Below, piece after piece: positions 27,622 to 36,475 of a stretch of 64,000 nucleotides of DNA (position 1 is its first letter; every line of letters begins with the position of its first letter). The translations under genes and the position numbers were made by a program. The stretch comes from Bifidobacterium sp. ESL0704. Lineage in GTDB: Bacteria > Actinomycetota > Actinomycetes > Actinomycetales > Bifidobacteriaceae. A model generated the notes under the pieces. That model made no database searches. It saw nothing but the letters and a program-made list of their open reading frames with translations, and was not told where the DNA came from. The stretch covers positions 1,178,001 to 1,242,000 of the forward strand of contig NZ_CP113929.1 in the NCBI RefSeq assembly GCF_029392075.1, in the 5' to 3' direction.

Positions 27622-28697
27622 TGGCCAAGGAAAAAAGAGCCAATGAAGAACAGTCTTCCGTTGTGCGCAAGCTCATGTCTTCGAACCTTACCTGGTCAGT
27701 GGTCGCGTTCATCGTGCTCATTATCATCTGCACGATCTTTGATCATGGGTTCCTGTCACTGAAATGGAACACCAACACCGGAGGCCTTGCAGGCCCGTTG
27801 ATCACCATGATTCAGGAATCCGCGCGATACCTGATGATCGCCGCGGGCATGACACTGGTCATCTCCACCGCAGGCATCGACCTTTCGGTCGGTTCGACCA
27901 TGGCTGTGGCAGGTGCCGTCGCCATGCAGATGCTGATTGGAGGCGCGAACGTCTGGGTCGCCATTCTGTGCGCCCTGCTTGTCGGCCTGCTCATCGGATG
28001 CGTCAACGGCGCATTGATTTCGATTCTCGGCCTGCAGCCGTTCATCACCACCTTGATCATGATGCTTGCAGGACGAGGGCTGGCGAAGGTCATCACCTCC
28101 GGCCAGAACGCCGATGCAAGCTCGATAGCCGGTATCGGCCCGCTACGTTGGATGGCCAACGGCTTCATCGCCGGCATCCCGGCCAATTTCATCATCGCTA
28201 TCGTCATCGTATTGGTCCTCGGTCTGCTCGCCCGCAAGACGGCCATGGGCATGATGATCGAATCCGTGGGCATCAATCCCGAAGCCAGCCGTATGACCGG
28301 CATCAAGCCCCGCAGAATCCTCTTCATGGTCTATGCCATCTCCGGTCTGCTCGCGGCGGTCGCCGGCCTGTTCGCCACGGCATCCGTGATGCGCGTCGAT
28401 GTGGTCAAGACCGGTCAGGATCTTGAGATGTATGCGATTCTGGCAGTCGTGATCGGCGGCACCTCGCTGCTCGGCGGCAAGTTCTCGCTGCTTGGTTCTG
28501 CGTTCGGCGCGATCATTATCGCGATGATTCGCAAGACCATCATCACTTTGGGCATCGATGCGGCCGCTACGCCTGCGTTCTTTGCAGTCGTGGTGATTAT
28601 CGTCTGCGTGATGCAGGCTCCAAAGGTCCATAACCTCAGTGCCGAGATAAAACGTAAGAGGGCATTGAAGGCACAGTCGAAGGAGGTGGCGGCATGA
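27621..28697 (+). CDS. fruF: FruF-type sugar ABC permease
   Basis: A 358-residue RbsC-class permease with about nine hydrophobic helices and the conserved segment GIDLSVGSTMAVAGAVAMQML. ATG 27621 follows a strong GGAGGGGAGGAG. The C-terminus is basic (KRKRALKAQSK). It pairs with FruG as a heterodimer. Confidence 0.92.
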   Translation: MAKEKRANEEQSSVVRKLMSSNLTWSVVAFIVLIIICTIFDHGFLSLKWNTNTGGLAGPLITMIQESARYLMIAAGMTLVISTAGIDLSVGSTMAVAGAVAMQMLIGGANVWVAILCALLVGLLIGCVNGALISILGLQPFITTLIMMLAGRGLAKVITSGQNADASSIAGIGPLRWMANGFIAGIPANFIIAIVIVLVLGLLARKTAMGMMIESVGINPEASRMTGIKPRRILFMVYAISGLLAAVAGLFATASVMRVDVVKTGQDLEMYAILAVVIGGTSLLGGKFSLLGSAFGAIIIAMIRKTIITLGIDAAATPAFFAVVVIIVCVMQAPKVHNLSAEIKRKRALKAQSKEVAA

Positions 28698-29722
28698 GCA
28701 ACGCAACGTTAAATGCTGTAGCTGGCAAGAAGGCCGTGAAGAAGTCACGTCATCTTGATCCGCAGATGATTCCGACGATTGCGGCGGTAGTGATTTTCAT
28801 CCTGATGCTGATCATGGGGCAGGTGCTGTTCGGCACTTACATCAGGCTCGGATTCATCTCCTCCCTGTTCATCGATCACGCCTACCTCATCATCCTGGCG
28901 GTGGCCATGACCCTGCCGGTGTTGACGGGCGGCATCGATCTGAGCGTCGGCGCCATCGTCTCCATCACTTCGGTCGTCGGCGTGAAGATGACCATGGGCG
29001 GCGTTCCTGCACCGTTGGCTTTGGTGGTCATGATTCTCATCGGCATGGTTTTCGGCCTTCTGGCCGGAACGCTGATCGAAGAGTTCAATATGCAGCCCTT
29101 CATAGCGACCTTGTCGACGATGTTTCTGGCTCGCGGCATCTCCTCGATCATTTCCACCGATTCGTTGACTCCGCCTACGAACAACAACTTCGATTGGATC
29201 GCGAACCCGATCAAGATCATCGACAACCCCAAGATCGCCAATGACCTGACCTTCAACATGGGTGTGGTCATCGCCATCGTCGTCGTGGTGTTCGGATACA
29301 TCCTGCTGCACAAGACTCGTACAGGCCGTACGATCTACGCCATCGGCGGTTCGCGTCCGTCGGCCGAGCTCATGGGCCTGCCTGTCAAGCGCACGCAGTT
29401 CATCATCTACTTCACCTCGGCTACGCTCGCGTCCATCGCCTCCATCGTCTATACGGCCAACATCGGCTCTGCCAAGAACACCACTGGCGTGGGCTGGGAA
29501 CTCGACGCTGTGGCCTCCGTCGTCATCGGCGGTACCATCGTCACCGGTGGTTTCGGTTACGTGCTCGGTTCCGTCGTCGGCGCTCTGGTGCGTTCCACCA
29601 TCGACCCGCTCACCAGCGACTTCGGTGTTCCTGCCGAGTGGACCACCATTGTGGTCGGCCTGATGATTCTTGTCTTCGTGGTGCTTCAGCACGTGGTCAC
29701 CGCGTTCAACAAGAAAGAATGA
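28694..29722 (+). CDS. fruG: FruG-type sugar ABC permease
   Basis: A 342-residue RbsC/YtfT/YjfF-like permease. GGIDLSVGAIVSITSVVGVKM is the family signature and VGWELDAVASVVIGGTIVTGG the second conserved region. The ATG overlaps the fruF stop (ATGA), ribosome site GGAGGTGG. It is the last gene of the operon, followed by a terminator. Confidence 0.92.
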   Translation: MSNATLNAVAGKKAVKKSRHLDPQMIPTIAAVVIFILMLIMGQVLFGTYIRLGFISSLFIDHAYLIILAVAMTLPVLTGGIDLSVGAIVSITSVVGVKMTMGGVPAPLALVVMILIGMVFGLLAGTLIEEFNMQPFIATLSTMFLARGISSIISTDSLTPPTNNNFDWIANPIKIIDNPKIANDLTFNMGVVIAIVVVVFGYILLHKTRTGRTIYAIGGSRPSAELMGLPVKRTQFIIYFTSATLASIASIVYTANIGSAKNTTGVGWELDAVASVVIGGTIVTGGFGYVLGSVVGALVRSTIDPLTSDFGVPAEWTTIVVGLMILVFVVLQHVVTAFNKKE

Positions 29723-29774
29723 CCGGATTCAGATGATGCGATTCGCTTCGGTTCTGCTGTGAGGGACGAATCGT

Positions 29775-29834
29775 AAGCCAGAGTAAGGGGATGCGCCCGC
29801 CGGGGTGTATCCCCTTGACATCTGGCTTGTTTTA
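29775..29834 (+). terminator. Terminator of the fru operon
   Basis: Two nested stems (29775-29782 with 29821-29828; 29786-29792 with 29809-29815) are followed by GTTTTA. Confidence 0.7.
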
Positions 29835-29843
29835 TACGACGAA

Positions 29844-29873
29844 TTATCGAATTGTGATTAATATTGATATAAT
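29844..29873 (+). promoter_or_regulatory. Putative promoter of the arabinosidase cluster
   Basis: A TATAAT at 29868-29873 lies in an AT-rich stretch. TTATCG at 29844-29849 is 18 bases upstream as a poor -35. The twelve bases TTATCGAATTGT (29844-29855) also occur upstream of fruE at 24854-24865, so this may be a shared regulator site. Confidence 0.4.
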
Positions 29874-29996
29874 ATATGTTCATGGCAGTGTGTTGACGTG
29901 AGTGGTGGTTGACAATTGCCAGTCGCAAAAACCGGGCAGCGGCGCCTTCTTGTTTTACGGCAAAGTATTGCCTGGTCTGACATGAAAGAGAATCAG

Positions 29997-32900
29997 ATGA
30001 AAATTTGGAAAAAAGTGGCGTCGGTTCTATTGGCAGTGCCGATGCTCGTGGCCACAGCCGCATCGGCGAACGCCGCGCAGCCGCAACAAGCAATTCCGAG
30101 CCCTCTTGACGAAACGGGAATGTCCACGGATGGGCTCACCCTGACCAGCAGCTATGACTTCACCGGCGTCACCGGCACCGCGGTGCCAGACAAGACCGGA
30201 TCCTACGATATGACGTTGCACAACGGCGCTTCCGTAGGCAAATTCGGCGACCGAGACAACAACGAGGCTCTGAACCTCGACAACAAGAACGACGGCGACA
30301 GCAAATACGCGTCGTTGCCATCCGGCTTGTTCCAGAGCATCGGCGACAAGGCGACCATCGATTTTGCCGCGAAATCACGTCATAATGACGATGGCAACTA
30401 TTTCACCTTTGCCGTGGGTAAAGATTCCAACAAATACCTGTTCTTCTATCTGAGCACCAAAAGCGCCAAATTGGTCATTTCAGACAACAAATGGAGCAAC
30501 GAGCAAGGATTCAAGGACGATCTCGACAACAACAACGGCATCTGGCACAATTTCCGCATTGTCATCGATGGCACGACACTTGCCCTGTTCCGTGATGGAT
30601 CATTGGTCGACCTCAAGGAAAATACGGGTATCAAGCTCTCCGATCTCGGTGGCTACAACACCAATATCGGCAAGTCCTTCTATGACGGCGACAAGTACTG
30701 GAACGGCGCCATGGACGACCTCAAGATCTACAAGGGCGCGAATTTGACTTTTCCGACATCGGTTGAAGTGACCGGTGACGGGGTGAGCAGTGGTGCTTTG
30801 ACCCTTACCGAGGGTCAGAACGCCGCTTTGAACGCCACGGTGGCACCGAACGATGCCATCAGCAAGGATGTGGTGTGGACCTCATCCAATTCGTCGGTGG
30901 CTTCTGTGGGCGCGACCGGCAAGGTCACCGCACTCAAGAACGGTACGGCCACCATCACGGCGACTTCGAAGATGAAGAGCTCTGTCAAAGGCACGGTCGC
31001 GGTTACGGTAAAGGCGCTTAACCCCGCTCAGGCGGCCAAAGAGGATGTCGATGCGGCTGTGGCGGCCCTCAAGGCCACAACGACCGAAAACCTGCCGTTG
31101 AGCGTCAAGGGTTCCAAGCATGATTCTGACATCACCTGGAGCTCGGCTGCACCCAAGGTCATCACCGGCACGAAAAGCGATTACCGGGCTCCGTCAGTCG
31201 GTGCCGCCGATCCCTACCACGGTGGTGGCGTCGTGACCAGGCCGGCTTATGGCGCTGGCGATTCCAAGCCCGTCAAGCTCACGGCCACAGCCGCCAAGAG
31301 CGGCCACACGGCCACCGCCAGCGTGGATGTGAGGGTCAAGGAGAAGACCCGCGTGGCGCCGAACACCGGGTATGCCGCGGTGACCTTCCTTTCCGATGCA
31401 GACACCACAGGCGGTAAGATCGGCGAGGCTCTGTATGAGTCGGCCACTTCGACCACGGAAAACAACTTCTTCTCCTTTACCCAGATCAACGACGGCAATC
31501 CGGTCATCGCCTCGAAGACGGATACCACGGGTTTGCGAGACCCGTTTGTGCTGCGCAGCCATGATGGCGACAAATACTATATGATCGCGACCGACCTCAA
31601 GGTCTCCCAGCAGGGCTGGGGCCAGAATCAGCAATATGGCTCCCTCAAGGTGGAGGTCTGGGAGTCTACCGACATGGTCAACTGGACCCGCACCAACGCG
31701 GAGGACGGCAGCGATTCCGGCATCGTGGTCAATTCGCCGAACCAGGGCATGACCTGGGCGCCGGAGGCGTTCTGGGATGATTCCATGGGCGCCTATGTGG
31801 TGTTCTTCTCCTCCCGTGCCTACACCGATGATTCGCGCTCTACCGCGAAGACCGGAAAGAAGGGCGGCGCCTACAACATCGTGCGTTACGCCATCACCCG
31901 TGACTTCAAGACGTTCACCCCGGCCCGCGATTGGCAGGATACGGGATATTCGCGCATTGACTCCACGGTCTTCAAGATCGGCGATTACTACTATCGCATG
32001 ACCAAGAACGAAGAGAACGGCGCGGCCGGCGACTATGTGAAAACCGGCAAGACCACCTTCCTCGAGCGCTCCAAGTGCCTGACCGCCAAGACCACCTCGT
32101 CGGATCCCAACGCCGATGAGAACACGACCTGGAAGCTTCTCGACGAGAACTTCCTGCCGTTCGAGGGACCGGAGTCCATCAGACTCAACAAGGGCGACAT
32201 CAACCAGAACAGCAAGGGTGACGCGATGGTGGTCATGGCCGACTCCAGCGGCTACCAGCCGTTCATGACCAGCGCCAGCGCCATCAGCGCCAGCAATTGG
32301 AACAACAGGCTCTCGAAAACCGACGGTTGGAACACCAAGAAGCCGGCTGGTCCGAACGTGACCGGAAGGGTCAACAACGACGGCATGCCCGTGCCCACCA
32401 GACACGGCGCGTTCGTGGCTGTGCCCCAGCAGGTGCTGAAGGCCATGCACGCCTACACGACGGCCAATCCGACGCATGTCGAGTCGGTCGACTCTTCGGT
32501 GACGGCGACCTATGACGCCGACACCAGAGCGGCCAAAGCCACGGTGAAGGCCGCCGACGAAGGCACGGTGGCCGGGTCGGTCACCTTCACTTCGGACGCG
32601 CAGACGCCGACCAGAGCGGGTACATGGAGCAAGCAGGTGAAGCTTGACGCTTCGGGCGACGCGTCCGTGACCATTCCCAATGATGTTTCCGGCACCGTCA
32701 CCGTCAGCTATGACGGCTATACGGACGGGCTGGTCAAATCGTCAACGGCGCAGATCGCCGGCGTGCAGGCGGTCAAGGACAAGGACAAGGACAACCCCAA
32801 CGACCAGCAGCCGGCGGGGAACGGTACGCAACCGCAGAAGCCGAACCATGACAAGGCGGGAGCGACCTCGCCCGATGCCTCCAAGGCGTCTTCGCATGGG

Positions 32901-33005
32901 GTGCTGGTCAACACCGGTTCGTCTCTGCTGGCTGTGATGGCCGCGGCAGTCTTGTTCACTGTGGCTGGCTTGGCCGTGAAAGGTGTGAGGCGACACGGGG
33001 AATGA
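29997..33005 (+). CDS. Surface GH43 arabinofuranosidase-type enzyme (LamG-Ig-GH43)
   Basis: A 1002-residue exported enzyme. It has a signal peptide (MKIWKKVASVLLAVPML...ANA), LamG lectin-like domain (about 49-250), BIG2 Ig-like domain (about 257-340), an atrophied Ig-like domain (about 347-445), a GH43 five-bladed propeller (about 455-820), and the tail L970VNTG974 followed by a helix and basic end. The GH43 triad is visible: Asp515 (GLRDPF), Asp655 (RIDST) and Glu723 (FEGPE). The family hydrolyses arabinose or xylose linkages in plant polysaccharides; the neighbours favour alpha-L-arabinofuranosidase. ATG 29997 is chosen for the signal peptide, which starts MKIWKK as in the third gene. First of five co-directional enzymes. 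Confidence 0.87.
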   Translation: MKIWKKVASVLLAVPMLVATAASANAAQPQQAIPSPLDETGMSTDGLTLTSSYDFTGVTGTAVPDKTGSYDMTLHNGASVGKFGDRDNNEALNLDNKNDGDSKYASLPSGLFQSIGDKATIDFAAKSRHNDDGNYFTFAVGKDSNKYLFFYLSTKSAKLVISDNKWSNEQGFKDDLDNNNGIWHNFRIVIDGTTLALFRDGSLVDLKENTGIKLSDLGGYNTNIGKSFYDGDKYWNGAMDDLKIYKGANLTFPTSVEVTGDGVSSGALTLTEGQNAALNATVAPNDAISKDVVWTSSNSSVASVGATGKVTALKNGTATITATSKMKSSVKGTVAVTVKALNPAQAAKEDVDAAVAALKATTTENLPLSVKGSKHDSDITWSSAAPKVITGTKSDYRAPSVGAADPYHGGGVVTRPAYGAGDSKPVKLTATAAKSGHTATASVDVRVKEKTRVAPNTGYAAVTFLSDADTTGGKIGEALYESATSTTENNFFSFTQINDGNPVIASKTDTTGLRDPFVLRSHDGDKYYMIATDLKVSQQGWGQNQQYGSLKVEVWESTDMVNWTRTNAEDGSDSGIVVNSPNQGMTWAPEAFWDDSMGAYVVFFSSRAYTDDSRSTAKTGKKGGAYNIVRYAITRDFKTFTPARDWQDTGYSRIDSTVFKIGDYYYRMTKNEENGAAGDYVKTGKTTFLERSKCLTAKTTSSDPNADENTTWKLLDENFLPFEGPESIRLNKGDINQNSKGDAMVVMADSSGYQPFMTSASAISASNWNNRLSKTDGWNTKKPAGPNVTGRVNNDGMPVPTRHGAFVAVPQQVLKAMHAYTTANPTHVESVDSSVTATYDADTRAAKATVKAADEGTVAGSVTFTSDAQTPTRAGTWSKQVKLDASGDASVTIPNDVSGTVTVSYDGYTDGLVKSSTAQIAGVQAVKDKDKDNPNDQQPAGNGTQPQKPNHDKAGATSPDASKASSHGVLVNTGSSLLAVMAAAVLFTVAGLAVKGVRRHGE

Positions 33006-33054
33006 TGGCTCTTTGGATGCCGCTTTTTAGTGTCCGGCATCTCAGGGAATAAAA

Positions 33055-33096
33055 GGCGTTGGACGTAGTGCCTTGGAAAACCTTACGTCCAACGCC
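33055..33096 (+). repeat. Perfect 13-bp hairpin between the first two glycosidase genes
   Basis: Bases 33055-33067 pair exactly with 33084-33096 (16-base loop), 36 bases before the next start. A smaller stem lies at 33015-33022/33035-33041. No T-tract follows, so RNA processing or mRNA stabilisation is more likely than plain termination. Confidence 0.65.
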
Positions 33097-33132
33097 ATTC
33101 ATGATTACATCGGTATACGGAAAGGAATACCA

Positions 33133-36100
33133 ATGCAAGACAAAAAGTATAGCTTTATGGCTAGAGCTGTCGGGCTGGCGTCGTGTGTTGCGACGGCCCT
33201 GATGGGCCTCGTCGTCGCTCCTGGTGTTGCCGGGGCGGCCGAGATGCCGTCGACGCCGGATGCGTTCATAGCGGATTCGCAGCCTGTGGCACATTTCGAT
33301 TTCAACGATGTCTGCGCAGGACAGACCGGCGATATGACTGACGGTCTTGGCAACAAGGCCACCATTCACGGAGCGGCGAAGCTCTCGACCACCAAGAACG
33401 ACGTGGACAAGTCGCAGGGGTTGTTCACGTCAAAGGACTTCTGGCTGAGTGTCAAGAACAAGAACGGTGATTCCCCGTTGAAGGGATTGCACGCCGTCAC
33501 CATATCCTATGATTCCCGCTCGAATACCGATGCGAGCAACCAGGGATGGACGGTGTTCGCCGCGCGAGACAACTCGACCCAGCAGTACCAGCAGGAGCAT
33601 TATCTCGGCGTTCTCGACACCAAGACGTATGTGACCATGCAGCGTTACAACAACAGCGGCTCGCGCAACGAGTCGGGAACCGCGCAGGCAGGCGGCCAGC
33701 AGAAGGCGTGGAAGCATGTCGACCTGGTGGTCACCGATGAGACCAGCGAGATGTACATCAATGGCAAGCTCGCCGCCACCGGCTCTCCCGACAGCGCCAG
33801 CGGGCTGGCAAGCATCCTGGGGGCATCCGGCGGAATCCTGCAGATAGGCAAGGCCAACTGGGGCGACGGGGAATACTATCCCGGCTTCATCGACAACCTC
33901 AAGATCTACGACAGCACCAAGCCCGCCGCCAAGCAGGCCCTCGGCACCATGGCGGTGCCCAAGAGCACGACCAAGGACTTCAACGTGCCCACATCCACCA
34001 ATGGGGTGTCGGTACGTTGGAGCTCATCGGATACTTCGGCGGTGTCCGTTGACCAAGGCACCGGCAAGGTCACGGTCACCCAGCCGACCAACGGCAAGGA
34101 TGCCACGGTGACGTTGACCGCGAAGCTGGACGGCCACGGCCTCAGCGATTCCAAGACCTATACGGTCACCGTGCCGCATGTGCTCAGCGACACCGAAAAG
34201 GTGGACGCCGACCTCAAGGCGGCCTCCATCGACAACGCGAACGACATGCGCACCAACTTCTCGGTGACCACCAAGGGCGTGAATGGCTCGACGATCAGCT
34301 GGGCGATCAAGAACGCGGGCAAGGCCAACCCCCGTATCGGCGACGGCATCAACGACACCTCGAAATCCGTCACCGTCTCGCGTCCCGCCTCAGGCTCGCC
34401 GGCCACGACGATGACGCTGAGTGCGACGGCCACACTGAACGGCGTGAGCCACAGCAAGGACTTCGACGTCAAGGTGCAGCCGATGCCTTCCAAGCAGGGC
34501 AAGGACCAGGCGTACGTATGGGCCTTCTTCACCGGCGAGGGCGTCGGCGGCGAGAAGGTCAGCCTCGCGGCCTCCAAGGGTGACAACGCCCTGGATTGGA
34601 ACACACTCAACAACGGCACCCCGCTCTTCACCTCCGCAATGGGGGAGAAGGGGCTGCGCGACCCGTTCATCATGAAGTCCAAGGATGGCGACAAGTTCTA
34701 TATGATCGCCACCGACCTCAAGATCTCCGGACGGGCCAACGCCCCCGGTGGCGCCGGCGGATTCATGGGCGCGCAGGTCAACGGCTCCAAGTCCATCGAG
34801 ATCTGGGAGTCCGATGATCTGGTCAATTGGTCGAATCAGCGTCAGGTGAAAGTCAGCTCCGATCTCGCGGGCAACACCTGGGCTCCCGAGGCCTACTATG
34901 ATTCGGCCATCGGCAAGTATGTGGTCTACTGGGCCTCGAATCTCTACGACAGCGCCAGCCAGCAGGATCGCACCAAGCCGACATATAACCGCATGGTCTA
35001 CGTGACCACCGACGATTTCGTCAACTTCTCGACCCCGACGACCTGGATCGACGTCGACCGCCGTGGCCAGGACGGTTCCGGCTCCATCGACGCCACCGTG
35101 CAGAAGGACGGCGACACCTACTACCGCGTCTACAAGGACGAGAAGACGATGACACTGCGCCAGGAGAAGTCCACCGATCTGCTGGCCACCGTCGCGGGCA
35201 CGTATCCCGCCGACGCCTCAGGCCCCGCCACCAACCAGTGGTCCACCGTGGCCACGCAGATCGGCAAGGGTTCTGTGGGCTACAACGGCCACTTCAACGG
35301 CCAGGGCGAGGGACCGTCCCTGTTCAAGGCCAATGACGGCGACGTCAACGGCTACCAGTACTACCTCTTCGCCGACCAGCCCAATTACCACCACAACCAG
35401 GAGGGCAACTCCGGGCCGAACCACTATGTGCCGTTCGCCACGAAGGACATATCCGCAGGGCAGTGGGAAGGGCTTGCCCAGAAGATGCCAGACGGCAGCG
35501 AAGAGGGCGGAGCCAACAACTTCCCGACCAACTCCGATGGCGGCAAACCAAGGCACGGCACCGTGTTGCCGGTCACGCGCGCGCAGTACCAGAAGGTGCT
35601 TGAGGCCTATGCGCCCGCTGTGGCCGTCACCTCGGTCGATGCCATCGACGTGACCACGAAGGTCGGCGAGAACCCGACCTCGAAGCTGCCGGCCAGCGTG
35701 AACCTGACCCACAAGGACGGCTCCAAGTCCAGCGCCTCGGTGAAGTGGGAGGCCATCAAGCCTGCCAGCTATGACCATGCGGGCACGTTCACGGTCAATG
35801 GACTCGCCGACGATGATTCGCGCATGCCGGTTCAGGCGACCGTCACGGTCAAGGCCGACGAGTCCACGCCGGTGACGCCTCCGGCTCCGACGGCGCCGAA
35901 GTTATCCATCAGCGGCCCCGGCGTCTCCAACGGCACGTTGACGATGCGTCCTGGCCAAGAGACTACCGTTTCCGCGACGTATACGGCGGAAGGCAGTGTC
36001 GATGGCAAGACCGTCACATGGACCTCGTCTGATCCCAGCGTGGTTGGCCTCAAGAAGGGCCTGACACGCGATTCGGGCACGGACAGCGTAACGCTGGTCG

Positions 36101-36357
36101 CCCTGAAGGCGGGCAAGGCGACTGTCAGCGCCGAAGTGGAGGGAGTGACCACCTCGATCGCGGTCAACGTGTCAGCGAAAACGACCGTAGGCGGCAGCGG
36201 CGAGCCGGCCAAGACCGGTCGGGATCCACAGCAAAGCGGCAAGAAACAAGGTGAATTGTCGAGGACCGGGGCATCGGTCACGACGCTCATCGTCTTCGTC
36301 GTCGCCGTGTCGTCCGTAGGCGTCGGGCTTATTCTGCTCAGGCGCCAACGCTGGTAA
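33133..36357 (+). CDS. Surface GH43 arabinofuranosidase-type enzyme (LamG-Ig-GH43-Ig)
   Basis: A 1074-residue exported enzyme: signal peptide (to about residue 36), LamG domain (about 53-261), two Ig-like units, a GH43 catalytic domain (about 460-830), then Ig-like domains (about 835-1015, the last BIG2-like) and the tail L1042SRTG1046 plus helix and RRQRW. Catalytic residues are Asp510 (GLRDPF), Asp653 (SIDATV) and Glu726 (GEGPSLF). The GH43 part resembles that of the previous gene (shared GLRDPF, YMIATDLK, IWES.DLVNW), so the two probably arose by duplication and then split in specificity. ATG 33133 follows AAGGAA; an upstream in-frame codon at 33073 lies inside a hairpin. Confidence 0.87.
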   Translation: MQDKKYSFMARAVGLASCVATALMGLVVAPGVAGAAEMPSTPDAFIADSQPVAHFDFNDVCAGQTGDMTDGLGNKATIHGAAKLSTTKNDVDKSQGLFTSKDFWLSVKNKNGDSPLKGLHAVTISYDSRSNTDASNQGWTVFAARDNSTQQYQQEHYLGVLDTKTYVTMQRYNNSGSRNESGTAQAGGQQKAWKHVDLVVTDETSEMYINGKLAATGSPDSASGLASILGASGGILQIGKANWGDGEYYPGFIDNLKIYDSTKPAAKQALGTMAVPKSTTKDFNVPTSTNGVSVRWSSSDTSAVSVDQGTGKVTVTQPTNGKDATVTLTAKLDGHGLSDSKTYTVTVPHVLSDTEKVDADLKAASIDNANDMRTNFSVTTKGVNGSTISWAIKNAGKANPRIGDGINDTSKSVTVSRPASGSPATTMTLSATATLNGVSHSKDFDVKVQPMPSKQGKDQAYVWAFFTGEGVGGEKVSLAASKGDNALDWNTLNNGTPLFTSAMGEKGLRDPFIMKSKDGDKFYMIATDLKISGRANAPGGAGGFMGAQVNGSKSIEIWESDDLVNWSNQRQVKVSSDLAGNTWAPEAYYDSAIGKYVVYWASNLYDSASQQDRTKPTYNRMVYVTTDDFVNFSTPTTWIDVDRRGQDGSGSIDATVQKDGDTYYRVYKDEKTMTLRQEKSTDLLATVAGTYPADASGPATNQWSTVATQIGKGSVGYNGHFNGQGEGPSLFKANDGDVNGYQYYLFADQPNYHHNQEGNSGPNHYVPFATKDISAGQWEGLAQKMPDGSEEGGANNFPTNSDGGKPRHGTVLPVTRAQYQKVLEAYAPAVAVTSVDAIDVTTKVGENPTSKLPASVNLTHKDGSKSSASVKWEAIKPASYDHAGTFTVNGLADDDSRMPVQATVTVKADESTPVTPPAPTAPKLSISGPGVSNGTLTMRPGQETTVSATYTAEGSVDGKTVTWTSSDPSVVGLKKGLTRDSGTDSVTLVALKAGKATVSAEVEGVTTSIAVNVSAKTTVGGSGEPAKTGRDPQQSGKKQGELSRTGASVTTLIVFVVAVSSVGVGLILLRRQRW

Positions 36358-36366
36358 GCCAGCGTC

Positions 36367-36407
36367 TTCGAGGCCAATACCTCTCTTATTCGGGTATTGG
36401 CCTCGAA
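36367..36407 (+). terminator. Perfect 15-bp hairpin between second and third glycosidase genes
   Basis: Bases 36367-36381 pair exactly with 36393-36407 (11-base loop), right after the stop at 36357. No long T run follows, so partial termination or 3'-end protection are both possible. A small stem 36432-36437/36444-36449 lies nearer the next start. Confidence 0.6.
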
Positions 36408-36475
36408 TCCCATATCAGGCTGTTGATAGCCGAAAACGCAGATGTTTTCAAAGACGAAAGCAAAGGAAGAATACC

